In this document: piece by piece, positions 17,270 to 28,147 of the stretch
How the letters are laid out: each line of letters begins with the position of its first letter
Position numbering within the stretch: position 1 is the stretch's first letter
Origin: Hyphomicrobiales bacterium
Lineage (GTDB): Bacteria; Pseudomonadota; Alphaproteobacteria; Rhizobiales; Rhizobiaceae
Length of the DNA stretch: 64,000 nucleotides
Direction: 5' to 3'
NCBI GenBank assembly: GCA_900471485.1
Contig: UCEU01000005.1
Location: forward strand, 62,001-126,000
Program-made: the position numbers and the translations under genes
Notes under the pieces: model-generated
The model's input: only the letters and a program-made list of their open reading frames with translations
Databases searched by the model: none
What the model was told of the DNA's origin: nothing

Positions 17270-17875
17270 ATGCCGGTCGCGGATACCACATTTGCTGTCT
17301 ACAGTCGTACCGCCGCAAGGCCGCAGGCATCCCCTGCGGTCTTCAATGGTGCATCTGCGGGAGGGTCGGTCATCGCAAGCAAAGCCGATATCAGAAGCGG
17401 CCTGACGGAACACCTGGCGCGCCTGTGGCGCTACGGCCTGGTGCTGTCGCGCCGCCGCGACATCGCCGACGATCTCGTCCAGCAGACCTGCCTGCGGGCG
17501 CTGGAGCGGGCCGAGCAGTTTGCCGCCGGAACAAGGCTCGATCGCTGGCTGTTCTCCATCCTCCATTCCATCTGGCTGAACGAGATCCGCTCGCGCCGCG
17601 TGCGCCAGGGGCAGGGCTTCGTCGAGGCGGAGGAAGCGCTCGTCGTCGATGGCGCCCATGAAACGGAAACCCATGTCATGGCGGGCCAGGTGCTGCGGCT
17701 GGTCGACGCCCTGCCGGAAGCCCAGCGCGTGGCGGTTTTCCTCGCCTATGTCGAGGGCCTGTCCTACAAGGAGGTTGCGAGCCTGTTGAACATTCCGATC
17801 GGAACCGTGATGAGCCGTCTTGCCGCCGCGCGCGCCAGGCTGTCGGACAATCTGTCCGGGGAGGACGCAGGATGA
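17270..17875 (+). CDS. ECF-type RNA polymerase sigma factor
   Basis: 201 residues. Region 2 is at about 50-110 (RRRDIADDLVQQTCLRALER, LDRWLFSILHSIWLNEIR) and region 4 at about 135-190 (ALPEAQRVAVFLAYVEGLSYKEVASLLNIPIGTVMSRL). It would direct polymerase to a stress or envelope regulon. The 45-residue N-terminal extension is low in structure, so a later start is possible; the ATG at 17270 follows AGGA, while a TTG six codons upstream is weaker. The next gene overlaps by four bases and looks like its anti-sigma factor. Confidence 0.9.
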   Translation: MPVADTTFAVYSRTAARPQASPAVFNGASAGGSVIASKADIRSGLTEHLARLWRYGLVLSRRRDIADDLVQQTCLRALERAEQFAAGTRLDRWLFSILHSIWLNEIRSRRVRQGQGFVEAEEALVVDGAHETETHVMAGQVLRLVDALPEAQRVAVFLAYVEGLSYKEVASLLNIPIGTVMSRLAAARARLSDNLSGEDAG

Positions 17876-18666
17876 CCGAGAACAACGCCATCCCCCGCGA
17901 CGAGGAACTGACCGCCTATCTCGACGGCGAACTGTCGCCTGAAGACGCCGCACGCCTGGAAGCGATCCTCGAGGTGAACGCCTCCGCCGCCGAACGGCTG
18001 GAGTTCCTGTCCCGCAGCAGTCTCCCCTTTAACACGGCCTTCGAACCGCTGCTAGCGGAAGCGCCCACCGAGAAGCTCGAAGCCATGCTTGGCGCGCTGC
18101 CGCGTGACGAGACCGCGCCCGCCAAAACAGGCATAGGCCGCCGCGGCCTCCTCGGCGCCATGGCCGCCTGCCTTGTCGCCGGCATCGCCATCGACCGCCT
18201 GGCCGTCGGCTGGCCCGGTGAACGCGAGACCGCCGACGAAAGCGCCGAATGGCGCGCCGTCGTCGCCGAATACATCGCCCTCTACACGCGTGATACCCTG
18301 GCCGGCGCAATCCCCTCGGCCGCCGAACAGGCCGCGCAGCTCGCCCGCATCGACGAAAAGCTCGGCCTCTCGCTCTCCGCAGACGCCGTCTCCCTGTCCG
18401 GAATGGACTTCAAGCGCGCCCAGATCCTGCAATACGACGACCAGCCACTCGCCCAGATCGCCTACCTGGACCCCGAAACCGGCCCGCTCGCGCTCTGCAT
18501 CATCCGCTCGCAGACAGGACGCAAGGACCCGGAGATCGAAGGCCGCAAGGGCATGAACGTGGTCTACTGGTCAAGCGACCGCCATGCTTTCATGCTGATC
18601 GGAAGGGTGCCGGCGGACCGGATGCAGGTGATTGCGGAGGGGGTGAGGGGGAGGGGCTTGGCGTGA
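17872..18666 (+). CDS. Membrane anti-sigma factor
   Basis: 264 residues. The N-terminal segment RDEELTAYLDGELSPEDAARLEAIL is the common anti-sigma start. A single membrane span follows at about 86-105 (RGLLGAMAACLVAGIAIDRL) and then an extracytoplasmic domain of about 160 residues. No HxxxCxxC zinc motif is present, so it is not a zinc-type anti-sigma. It would hold the upstream sigma factor at the membrane until a periplasmic signal. The ATGA overlap ensures balanced translation. Note the RR before the span, which also resembles a twin-arginine signal. Confidence 0.87.
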   Translation: MTENNAIPRDEELTAYLDGELSPEDAARLEAILEVNASAAERLEFLSRSSLPFNTAFEPLLAEAPTEKLEAMLGALPRDETAPAKTGIGRRGLLGAMAACLVAGIAIDRLAVGWPGERETADESAEWRAVVAEYIALYTRDTLAGAIPSAAEQAAQLARIDEKLGLSLSADAVSLSGMDFKRAQILQYDDQPLAQIAYLDPETGPLALCIIRSQTGRKDPEIEGRKGMNVVYWSSDRHAFMLIGRVPADRMQVIAEGVRGRGLA

Positions 18667-18758
18667 GGCGATTGCAGCGCTCGTGGCGCTGCATATACAT
18701 CAGGCGGCGGACAACGATGATGCCACGTCAATGATTATATTTCAGGGGAAATGTAGAT

Positions 18759-18832
18759 TGGCTGGGGAACCTGGACTCGAACCAAGATTAACGGAGTCAG
18801 AGTCCGTCGTTCTACCATTGAACTATTCCCCA
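18759..18832 (-). tRNA. tRNA-Gln (anticodon CTG)
   Basis: 74 nt with encoded CCA, read on the minus strand. Acceptor TGGGGAA (18832-18826) pairs with TTCCCCA; the anticodon stem is ACGGA/TCCGT with loop CTCTGAC, anticodon CTG at 18800-18798; the T loop is TTCGAGT and the discriminator G. The U1-A72 pair is typical of tRNA-Gln. Confidence 0.97.
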
Positions 18833-19090
18833 GCAGTCGCTGCCGAAGCATGGCTTGGCTGCTGTGCGGCGCTTATAACCAAAAGCTTCGCGATTGCAAA
18901 TAGGTGTTTTGAAAAAAATCCACAGTCGTTTTTCGGTCGCTTTAACAAGGCGTCCGAAGTGTATTCGGAAAGCTGAACAAAAAGAATTTGGTGATTCCGC
19001 TTCGCGCTGATATCTTCGCCGCAACGCAAAAATCGAATGAGCGCCTGCTGCATACCGTCCTGGACTTGCGCGGCGCGATGGAAAACGAAC

Positions 19091-20635
19091 GTGGAAGACC
19101 CCGAAGGCGGCGCCAAGCCGCAATTTGACGGGGCGTCGGCGGCAGGTCGCAAGGATGGTAAGAAATCCAGGCGGCGCAAGGGCAAGCGAGGCGGGCAATC
19201 CCGCACCGTGAGCCAATCCGCTCAGCATGTCGCCTCCGGTGATGCCGGAGAGGCAGCGCGCCCAACTGATGATGCAGCCGGGAATCCGGCACGCAAGCGC
19301 AAGCGGCGTCGCCGCGGGTCGGGCGAAGGCGCGCAACAGCACAAAAATCATGCGGAACGGCACGCTTCGGCGGAGCAGGTGGCGCGCGTCGAAAGCGAAT
19401 CGGCCTCAAGCCGGCGCAATCGCCGCAAGCATCGAGGCAAGCGCGGTCTGCAGGGCCGCCCGCTCACCCATGAAAAGAGCCCGGGCCAGCATCCCCATGC
19501 GACCCCGACCCAGCAGCAGCCCTCGGCGCGCGGCGAAGCACTGAGGCCGCGCGGCGCCGGCGAGGGCGACAGCCGCCCCGCGCGCCAGAACGAGCGCGAG
19601 CAGCGTCCGCATTTCGAGCATCCGTGGCCGGATGAGCTCTACGCCGCGCTCGATCTGGGCACCAACAATTGCCGCCTGCTGATCGCGCAGCCGACGCGCC
19701 CCGGCCAGTTTCGCGTCGTCGATGCCTTCTCGCGCATCGTTCGTCTCGGCGAGGGGCTCGCCGCCAGCGGTCGCCTGTCGGAAGAGGCGATGGATCGCGC
19801 CGTCGATGCGCTGCGCGTCTGCGCCGCCAAGCTGAAGAACCGCGAAATCCGACGCATGCGGCTGATCGCCACCGAGGCCTGCCGCCAGGCCAGCAATGGC
19901 GAACAGTTCCTGCAGCGCGTCGTCGCCGAAACCGGCCTCGAGCTCGAGATCATCGACCGCGAGACGGAAGCGCGGCTCGCCGTCTCCGGCTGCTCCTCGC
20001 TGGTCGGCCGCGAAACGCGCTCGGTGGTGCTGTTCGATATCGGTGGCGGCTCGTCGGAAATCGCCGTCATCCGCATCGGCGACAGCAGGCTCAACCGGCT
20101 CGCCAATCACATAACCCATTGGACCTCGCTGCCCGTCGGCGTTGTCACTCTTTCGGAGCGTCATGGTGGCCGCGATGTGACGCCCGACGTCTTCGAAGGC
20201 ATGGTGCTGGAGGTCGAGGGCATGCTGGCCGGTTTCGATTGCCCCGCGATCGAGGTCGACCAGTCCGGTGATTTCCATCTTATCGGCACCTCGGGAACGG
20301 TGACGACGCTCGCCGGCGTCCATCTCGACCTGCCGCGCTATGATCGCCGCAAGGTCGATGGTATCTGGCTGTCCGATGACGAGGTCTCGGCCATGCAGGC
20401 AAAGCTCCTCTCCTGGGATTTTGCCAGCCGCGCCGCCAATCCCTGCATCGGGCCCGATCGCGCCGATCTGGTGCTCGCCGGTTGCGCCATCCTGGAGGCC
20501 ATCCGCCGTCGCTGGCCGAGCCCGCGCATGCGCGTCGCCGATCGCGGCTTGAGGGAGGGCCTTTTGACAGACATGATGGCGGATGACGGCGTCTGGCGGC
20601 GCCATCGCCAGCGCCGCGGCCAGCGTGGCAGATAG
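19091..20635 (+). CDS. Ppx/GppA-family exopolyphosphatase with long basic N-terminal tail
   Basis: 514 residues. The catalytic domain starts near residue 183 with the actin-fold phosphate motif [17 protein letters not shown] and continues with [24 protein letters not shown] and [13 protein letters not shown]. It hydrolyses polyphosphate and/or pppGpp. The first 180 residues are predicted disordered and highly basic ([36 protein letters not shown]). I chose GTG at 19091; an in-frame ATG at 19037 lacks a ribosome site. rlmE starts eight bases after the stop, an arrangement that suggests a shared transcript. Confidence 0.87.
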   Translation: MEDPEGGAKPQFDGASAAGRKDGKKSRRRKGKRGGQSRTVSQSAQHVASGDAGEAARPTDDAAGNPARKRKRRRRGSGEGAQQHKNHAERHASAEQVARVESESASSRRNRRKHRGKRGLQGRPLTHEKSPGQHPHATPTQQQPSARGEALRPRGAGEGDSRPARQNEREQRPHFEHPWPDELYAALDLGTNNCRLLIAQPTRPGQFRVVDAFSRIVRLGEGLAASGRLSEEAMDRAVDALRVCAAKLKNREIRRMRLIATEACRQASNGEQFLQRVVAETGLELEIIDRETEARLAVSGCSSLVGRETRSVVLFDIGGGSSEIAVIRIGDSRLNRLANHITHWTSLPVGVVTLSERHGGRDVTPDVFEGMVLEVEGMLAGFDCPAIEVDQSGDFHLIGTSGTVTTLAGVHLDLPRYDRRKVDGIWLSDDEVSAMQAKLLSWDFASRAANPCIGPDRADLVLAGCAILEAIRRRWPSPRMRVADRGLREGLLTDMMADDGVWRRHRQRRGQRGR

Positions 20636-20643
20636 GAAACGGG

Positions 20644-21363
20644 ATGACCAAGCCAACGATCGCGGGAAACCGTACCGGCCGCAAGCTCGGCCAGCGCGTC
20701 AAGAACAAGAAGATGAAGGCCTCGTCGCGGCAGTGGCTGCAGCGCCATATCAACGATCCATATGTGCAGCGCGCCCAGCTCGAGGGTTACCGCGCCCGCG
20801 CCGCCTTCAAGCTTTTGGAGATCGACGAGAAGCACGGCATTTTGAAGGGTGCGCGCCGCATCATCGACCTGGGTGCTGCGCCCGGCAGCTGGTCGCAGAT
20901 CGCCGCCAAGGTCACCGGCTCCACGGATACTGACGTGCGCGTCGCCGCGATCGATTTCCTCGAGATGGCGCAGCTTCCCGGCGTCAAGATCCTGCAGCTC
21001 GACTTTCTCGATCCGACGGCGCCCGACCAGCTGATGGAAGCCGTCGGCGGCACGCCGGATCTGGTTATCTCGGACATGGCGGCGCCGACCACGGGCCACC
21101 ACCGCACCGATCACCTGCGCACCATGCATCTGTGCGAAGTGGCGGCCCATTTCGCCATCGAGGTTCTGGGCGAGGGCGGTCACTTCCTGGCCAAGACGTT
21201 CCAGGGTGGCACCGAAAAGGAGCTGCTCAACATGCTGAAGCAGCATTTCAAGCAGGTCGTCCATGTCAAGCCGGCCTCGTCTCGCGCCGAATCGGTCGAG
21301 ATGTTCCTGCTCGCCAAGGGCTTCAAGGGACGCAAGGCGCAGCCGGAAGACGCAGAGGCTTGA
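20644..21363 (+). CDS. rlmE: 23S rRNA (uridine-2552 2'-O) methyltransferase RlmE
   Basis: 239 residues. The FtsJ/RrmJ fold is clear: a basic N-terminus ([17 protein letters not shown]), catalytic Lys in [16 protein letters not shown] site [15 protein letters not shown], catalytic Asp in [13 protein letters not shown], and catalytic Lys in [10 protein letters not shown]. It methylates U2552 of the A loop late in large-subunit assembly, and heat induces it in E. coli. It is the probable second gene of the ppx-rlmE transcript. Confidence 0.94.
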   Translation: MTKPTIAGNRTGRKLGQRVKNKKMKASSRQWLQRHINDPYVQRAQLEGYRARAAFKLLEIDEKHGILKGARRIIDLGAAPGSWSQIAAKVTGSTDTDVRVAAIDFLEMAQLPGVKILQLDFLDPTAPDQLMEAVGGTPDLVISDMAAPTTGHHRTDHLRTMHLCEVAAHFAIEVLGEGGHFLAKTFQGGTEKELLNMLKQHFKQVVHVKPASSRAESVEMFLLAKGFKGRKAQPEDAEA

Positions 21364-21419
21364 TCTTGGGGCCATTCCGGGTGGAGTATACATCCTCCCA
21401 GGAATGACCGCTGAGATCG

Positions 21420-21803
21420 ATGCTGCTCTACATCACGCTTGGAACCAACGATATCGAAAGCGCCGGCCGTTTCTACGATGCCGTGCTGCCACCACTCGGC
21501 TACCGCCGCCAGCGATACTCCGAGGAGGAGATCGGCTACGCGGCCGATGGCGATATCCGCTGCCGGCTGTGGGTCGTCACCCCCTTCAACCGCCGCAGGG
21601 CGTCGAACGGCAACGGCACGATGGTGGCGCTGGCGGCCGCAACACGCGCCGATGTCGATGCCTTTCATGCCGCCGCGCTCGCCGCCGGCGGTTTCGACGA
21701 AGGCGGTCCGGGCCTGCGTCCCTTTCACGAGAGCTTTTACGCCGCCTATGTCCGTGATCCCGATGGCAACAAGCTGAGCGCCGTCTGCGAGGAACCGGAA
21801 TAG
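21420..21803 (+). CDS. VOC (glyoxalase/bleomycin-resistance) fold protein
   Basis: 127 residues with the VOC pattern: LLYITLGTNDIESAGRFYDAVLPPLGY, then a second beta-alpha-beta unit ending YVRDPDGNKLSAVCEEPE. Members are metal-dependent lyases, dioxygenases or binding proteins. The substrate cannot be named. The first His metal ligand normally found in the opening strand is absent (YITLG), which leans toward a non-catalytic or divergent member. Its stop lies four bases from the stop of the convergent MFS gene. Confidence 0.8.
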   Translation: MLLYITLGTNDIESAGRFYDAVLPPLGYRRQRYSEEEIGYAADGDIRCRLWVVTPFNRRRASNGNGTMVALAAATRADVDAFHAAALAAGGFDEGGPGLRPFHESFYAAYVRDPDGNKLSAVCEEPE

Positions 21804-21807
21804 GGCT

Positions 21808-23232
21808 CTATTTGACCGCTTGCGGCGCCTCGTCGGCGCTCGCGGGAATGATCCGCTGCGCCCCATGGCCAGAGACATGCGCGCCGGCGTTCCGGTCCAT
21901 GCGGATGAAAGGGATGGTGGCGATCACGGTCAGCACCGCGAGGGCGAAGAAGGCATTGTGGAAGTCGGCGACCTGCAGTGCCTCGCCGCTTATATAGATC
22001 GATGTCTCCAGGATCGCCGCCGCGAAGGCAACACCGAGCGCCAGGCTCACCTGCTGGATCGCCGAGGTCATGGATGTCGCCTGGCTGGCATCGGCGTCGT
22101 CGATATCTGCATAGGCGAGCGCATTGACGCCGGTAAAGAAGAACGAGCGCGAGAAGCCGCCAATCAGAAGAATGGTGATGATGACAAGGTGCGGCGTCAT
22201 CGGCGTGAAGAAGCCGGTGGCTACGGTCACGATGGTCGTCACCGCAGCGGCCGAAAGCAGCGTGGTTCGGAAGCCGGCGGCCGCGAAGGCCCGCCGCGCG
22301 ATGAATTTGGTGGTGATCGCCCCGATCGCGCCGGCAAAAGTGATGAGGCCGGATTGAAACGGCGTCAGTCCGAAGCCGAGCTGCAGCATCAGCGGCATCA
22401 GGAACGGCATGGCGCCGATGCAGATGCGGAAGGTAGTCCCACCGACGATCGAGGCGCGGAACGTCGTGTTACGGAAGAGGTCGAGCCTTAGGATTGGCGC
22501 CGGATGCCGCCGCGCGTGTGGCACGTAGAGGAAGCAGCAAAGCAACCCGATCGCGGTCGCCCCGATACCGATGATGGGCGGCAATGCCGGCAGGCTAACC
22601 ACGGAAAGGCCGAATACGATGCCCGCAGCGGCCAATGATGTCAGCACGAAGCCGACGACATCCAACTTGGGTGGCGCCGTGGACTCCACCTCTGGCAGGA
22701 AGATCGTCGCCAGCCAGACGCCAATGATGCCGACAGGCACGTTTATCAGGAATATCCAGTGCCAGCTGAAATAGGTGGTGATGAAGCCGCCGAGCGGTGG
22801 TCCGGCCAGCGGCCCCACCAGCGCGGGGATGGAGAGGAGAGCCATGGCCGAGACGAGATCGCTGCGCTTAGTGGTCCTCAGCAGCACCAGGCGCCCCACC
22901 GGCGTCATCATCGCGCCGCCCACGCCCTGCAGGAAGCGCGCGCAGACGAATTCGATAAGGCCGGAAGACGCGGCGCAGAAGATCGAGCCGATGACGAAAA
23001 CACCGATCGCCAGCCGGAAAATGCGCTTGGCGCCGAACCTGTCCGCCATCCATCCACTAACCGGAATGAAAACGGCCAGCGACACCATATAGGACGTCAG
23101 CGCCAGCTTCAGCGTGATCGGCCCGACACCGAGGTCGTTGGCGATGGCTGGCAAGGCCGTGGAGATGACGGTGGAATCCATCTGCTCCATGAAGAGCGCG
23201 ACGGCGAGGATAAGGGGAACGATGCGGTTCAT
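21808..23232 (-). CDS. MFS multidrug efflux transporter (DHA2/EmrB-QacA type)
   Basis: 474 residues with about 14 hydrophobic spans. The DHA2 first span carries LFMEQMDSTVISTALPAIAND, the loop 2-3 motif is GWMADRFGAKRIF, and antiporter motif C appears as LVGPLAGPPLGG. It would expel drugs or other hydrophobic compounds using the proton gradient. I chose the ATG at 23232; a TTG 75 bases upstream adds an unlikely hydrophilic tail. No membrane-fusion partner (EmrA) is adjacent. Divergent from the Tat-exported metallo-hydrolase gene. Confidence 0.88.
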   Translation of the reverse strand: MNRIVPLILAVALFMEQMDSTVISTALPAIANDLGVGPITLKLALTSYMVSLAVFIPVSGWMADRFGAKRIFRLAIGVFVIGSIFCAASSGLIEFVCARFLQGVGGAMMTPVGRLVLLRTTKRSDLVSAMALLSIPALVGPLAGPPLGGFITTYFSWHWIFLINVPVGIIGVWLATIFLPEVESTAPPKLDVVGFVLTSLAAAGIVFGLSVVSLPALPPIIGIGATAIGLLCCFLYVPHARRHPAPILRLDLFRNTTFRASIVGGTTFRICIGAMPFLMPLMLQLGFGLTPFQSGLITFAGAIGAITTKFIARRAFAAAGFRTTLLSAAAVTTIVTVATGFFTPMTPHLVIITILLIGGFSRSFFFTGVNALAYADIDDADASQATSMTSAIQQVSLALGVAFAAAILETSIYISGEALQVADFHNAFFALAVLTVIATIPFIRMDRNAGAHVSGHGAQRIIPASADEAPQAVK

Positions 23233-23485
23233 GCGCGAATGCCTTGGGGGCTGCGAAGGCGGCTCGGAAAACCACTGCTCTGTAGTCCTCTCGCGCCGCT
23301 CTGCCAACCCTTCAGTTTACACTGCAAACACAATCGCTTCACGTCTGCGTGAGATCGCTTGCCCGGTAATTTCAGGAAGCAAATTTGACATATGCTAATC
23401 CGCGACTGTCCTCGCACGAGGCGGTGGACGTGTCGGCAAAGGGGCTGTGCGGCGGTCGCGCCGCGCTTTAGAGAAGGGACGGGAC

Positions 23486-24478
23486 ATGGAAATGTCGAAG
23501 GGGATTGGGCGGCGTACGTTTTTTGCTGCGGGCGTTGGCCTGCTGGCGGCGCCGGTGATTTTAAGACAGACGGCCGCGATGGCCGCAAATGGAGACGATA
23601 GAAAGATGGATGCGACAACGCAGCCCCAGTTAAACCAGTTCAAGCTCGGCTCCTTCAAATTCACTGTCGTGAAAGATGGCGGCACGGTGGGCGAAAAGCC
23701 GAATGAAACCTTCGGCACCAACCAGCCGCCGGAGACCGTTCAGGCGCTGCTGGCCAAGAATTTCCTGCCGACGGATAAGTTCGTCAACACTTACGCACCC
23801 TTCGTGGTCGATACCGGCTCCGATGTCATTCTGGTCGACACCGGTTTCGGTGAGGCCGGCCGACCCAAAGGCACCGGCCAGCTCGCCGCCGGCCTCAAGG
23901 CCGCGGGCTATTCCCTAGACGACATTACTGTCGTCGCACTCACCCATCTGCATGGCGACCATATCGGCGGCCTGATGGAAGGCGGCAAGCCGGCTTTTGC
24001 AAAGGCGCGCTACGTCGCCGGCAAGACCGAGTACGATTTCTGGACGGACAAGGCCCGCGAGGGAACGCCTGCCGAGGGCGGTCACAAGGCGGTGCTCGCC
24101 AATGTCGCTCCGCTGGCCGAGAAGATGACCTTCATCGGCGAAGGCGATACGGTCGCCTCCGGCATCACCGCCATGCTGGCGCCGGGTCATACGCCGGGCC
24201 ACATGATCTTCAACATCGAGTCGGATGGAAAGCGCCTGGTCGCCACCGGCGATACCGCCAACCACTATATCCTGTCGCTGGAGAACCCGACCTGGGAGGT
24301 CCGCTTCGACATGGACAAGGCCCAGGCCGCCGCGACCCGCAAGAAGGTGTTCGACATGATCGCAACCGACAAGGTACCGTTCCTCGGCTACCACATGCCG
24401 TTCCCGGCGGTCGGTTATGCGGAGGTCTACGAAAGCGGCTACCGCTTCGTTCCGAAGACCTACCAGTTCGACCTCTGA
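23486..24478 (+). CDS. Tat-exported metallo-beta-lactamase-fold hydrolase
   Basis: 330 residues. The N-terminus GIGRRTFFAAGVGLLAAPVI is a twin-arginine export signal with RR at 9-10. The mature domain has the binuclear zinc motif THLHGDHIGG, the later ligand His in LAPGHTPGH, the bridging Asp in ATGDTANH and a final His in LGYHMPFP. Relatives include lactonases and quorum-quenching enzymes but also uncharacterised hydrolases; I do not assign a substrate. GAGAAGGGAC precedes the ATG at 23486. A terminator follows. Confidence 0.87.
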   Translation: MEMSKGIGRRTFFAAGVGLLAAPVILRQTAAMAANGDDRKMDATTQPQLNQFKLGSFKFTVVKDGGTVGEKPNETFGTNQPPETVQALLAKNFLPTDKFVNTYAPFVVDTGSDVILVDTGFGEAGRPKGTGQLAAGLKAAGYSLDDITVVALTHLHGDHIGGLMEGGKPAFAKARYVAGKTEYDFWTDKAREGTPAEGGHKAVLANVAPLAEKMTFIGEGDTVASGITAMLAPGHTPGHMIFNIESDGKRLVATGDTANHYILSLENPTWEVRFDMDKAQAAATRKKVFDMIATDKVPFLGYHMPFPAVGYAEVYESGYRFVPKTYQFDL

Positions 24479-24502
24479 TCCCGCTGCATGGCAGCCATAC
24501 CG

Positions 24503-24529
24503 AGCCCGGCGGCCACGCCGGGCTTTTTA
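24503..24529 (+). terminator. Terminator after the metallo-hydrolase gene
   Basis: A perfect 9-bp stem AGCCCGGCG/CGCCGGGCT with loop GCCA, followed by TTTT. Confidence 0.88.
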
Positions 24530-24609
24530 CTATTCCCTTAACGCCGTAGACGTGGTACCAGCCCTCGCCAACTTCCAAAGCTAACCTTACACATCGCCGG
24601 TGCGGATAA

Positions 24610-26138
<1,529 letters not shown>

Positions 26139-26139
<1 letters not shown>

Positions 26140-26705
26140 TGAACGACGCGAGCAGCCGCATTCCGATCTTTGTCGTCGCGCTGCTCGCGGCCGCCTCCCT
26201 GGGCCTGTTCGCCTGGATGCTATTGGGTTTCGTACTGCCCTTCTGCGATCTGGCGAAGACCAGCATGCTGGAGGTGAGGATGGGCCCTTATGGCGCCGCT
26301 GACATCGGCGCCATGCGTGATCTGCTTGGCAAGAACCAACCGGCCCTCGATCTCCTGAATGCGATGCATCACGGCCCGGATCTCTTCTTCCCGGCGATAT
26401 TTACGGCTTTTCTCTACACCGCGCTGCTCAAGCTGCGCCCCGCCGGCCACTATTTCAATCGCCCGCTTTCTCCCGCGGTAATCGCCGCGATCTACGCGCT
26501 GCCCTTCGTCTACGGACTTTCCGATTACGTCGAAAACATCCTGACGACGAACATCTTCGGCGGTGGCGTGGAGTGGGGCTTTGCCGCAACCGTCCTGCCG
26601 TGGTTTTCGACCATCAAGTTCCTCGCCGCCGCGATTTGCCTGATCGTCATCCTCCGCTTCGCCTTGTACCGCATTGTCCCGCCGGCCGACCGCGATACCC
26701 CATAA
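26139..26705 (+). CDS. Membrane protein coupled to guaB, function unknown
   Basis: 188 residues with four hydrophobic spans, at about 9-35, 80-97, 110-128 and 150-175. The loop GPYGAADIGAMRDLLGKNQPALDLLNAMHHGP lies between the first two. I recognise no named family. The ATG overlaps the guaB stop (TGATG), so it is translated from the guaB message. A role in purine metabolism is not implied by this alone. Confidence 0.7.
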
Positions 26706-26790
26706 ACATCGCGTGAACTGCACTGGAAAGCCCCGGTCGTTTCCTCTAAAGCTCTGACTTCAAAAGAGAAGCAGCACAGGAGACGACCCG

Positions 26791-27222
26791 ATGACCGGAA
26801 TGACAGGCTATGAGATGTTCTGGCCCATCATCGCCCATGCGGCACTGGTCTATCTCCTCTACATGCTGCTCGGCTACCGTCGCCAGAAGATGCTGAAGTC
26901 GGGCAAGGTGCGCGCTTCGGATTACCGCGAAAACCGTGGCGAGCCGACTGAAAGCCTGATCGTCAAGAACAGCCTGGCGAACCAGTATGAGTTGCCGGTG
27001 CTCTTCTATGCGTGTTGCATCCTGCTCTACATGACCGAGGCCGACAATCTGATCGCGCTCGTGCTCGCCTGGATTTTCGTCGCCCTGCGCTACGCCCACG
27101 CCTTTGTCCATGTCACCAGCAACGATCTCCGCTACCGCAGTCCGCTCTTCGCTGCCGGCTATGTCGTGCTCGGTGTCATGTGGGTGTGGCTGGCTGTCTG
27201 GATGATGTTCCCGAACGGCTGA
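26791..27222 (+). CDS. MAPEG-family membrane protein
   Basis: 143 residues with four spans. The MAPEG pattern is visible: N-terminal span and basic loop GYRRQKMLKSGKVRASDYR, then LIVKNSLANQYELPVLFYACCILLYM and ALRYAHAFVHVTSNDLRYRSP, with the conserved N-E-P and R-x-x-H residues. Eukaryotic members are glutathione-dependent transferases or eicosanoid enzymes; most bacterial ones have no known substrate. Confidence 0.82.
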   Translation: MTGMTGYEMFWPIIAHAALVYLLYMLLGYRRQKMLKSGKVRASDYRENRGEPTESLIVKNSLANQYELPVLFYACCILLYMTEADNLIALVLAWIFVALRYAHAFVHVTSNDLRYRSPLFAAGYVVLGVMWVWLAVWMMFPNG

Positions 27223-27514
27223 GTTCTGCCTTTGCGGGCCTCGTCACTCGGTTAGCGAATCAGCGACCGCACGGTGCTCGAGGGGCAGCGTCGTTATAAG
27301 GTCGATACCTTCGTGCGCGGCGGGCGGCACAGTAAATCTACCCTGTCAAACAGACCAAATCGGGGTGTATCGCCCGGTTTTGCTTAAGCATTTTAGCATC
27401 GTTACAATCCGACTTCGGCCGTTTACGAGTCGTGAACACCTGCATGTCATATCGGCCCACAGGCGCCGGCATGAACCACTTCCGTCGCTCCATATAGAAA
27501 CAAATGGGAACGAC

Positions 27515-28144
27515 ATGAAGGTCGGAAGTTTGGATCGTATTGGCCTCCGCCGGAAGCCAAAACAGGAACGCAGTATCCAGAGGCTCGACCTCATACTCAC
27601 CGCCGCCGCGGCAATCATTGCCGAGAAGGGCGTGAGCGCCATGCGGATGACGGAACTCGCCGTCGCCGCCAATGTGCCGATCGGTTCCGTCTATCAGTAT
27701 TTTCCGGAGAAGGCCGCGGTCGTCAAAGCGCTGTTTGATCGCCATGCCTCGGCCATTCAGGCGAAGGTCGCCGATGCTTTCGCCGCCGTGGAATCGCTCG
27801 ACGGCGTGCTCGACGCCGTCGCCGCGACGGTCGACTGGCACTACGACGAATACCGCAAGGATGCCGCCTATCTCGGCATCTGGATGGGCACGGAGACCGA
27901 TCAGGACCTGCTGAAGCTAAACATCGAGCATGGCAAGCATGTCGCCGATATCTTCGAGAACACCATCCGCCGCGTCGCCCCGGAACTTGACGTGGCCGAC
28001 CTGCAGGCGCGCACCTATCTCTTCAGCCATTTGATCGGCGCGTCGATCCGTCTCGCGGTCGTCAGCGAGCCTTGCCTCGCGGGCCGGGTGCTCGACGAAT
28101 GGAAGCGCGTCGTGCGCTCGTCCTTTCTTTCGCCGGCGGCCTGA
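27515..28144 (+). CDS. TetR-family transcriptional regulator
   Basis: 209 residues. The N-terminal helix-turn-helix is at about 20-65 (RLDLILTAAAAIIAEKGVSAMRMTELAVAANVPIGSVYQYFPEKAAV), followed by a helical ligand domain. The ATG at 27515 follows GGGAACGAC; the frame is open for 50 codons upstream without a good start. Its stop lies four bases from the stop of the convergent LysR gene. No divergent gene reveals its target. The 27223-27514 spacer shows no gene. Confidence 0.88.
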   Translation: MKVGSLDRIGLRRKPKQERSIQRLDLILTAAAAIIAEKGVSAMRMTELAVAANVPIGSVYQYFPEKAAVVKALFDRHASAIQAKVADAFAAVESLDGVLDAVAATVDWHYDEYRKDAAYLGIWMGTETDQDLLKLNIEHGKHVADIFENTIRRVAPELDVADLQARTYLFSHLIGASIRLAVVSEPCLAGRVLDEWKRVVRSSFLSPAA

Positions 28145-28147
28145 CGG

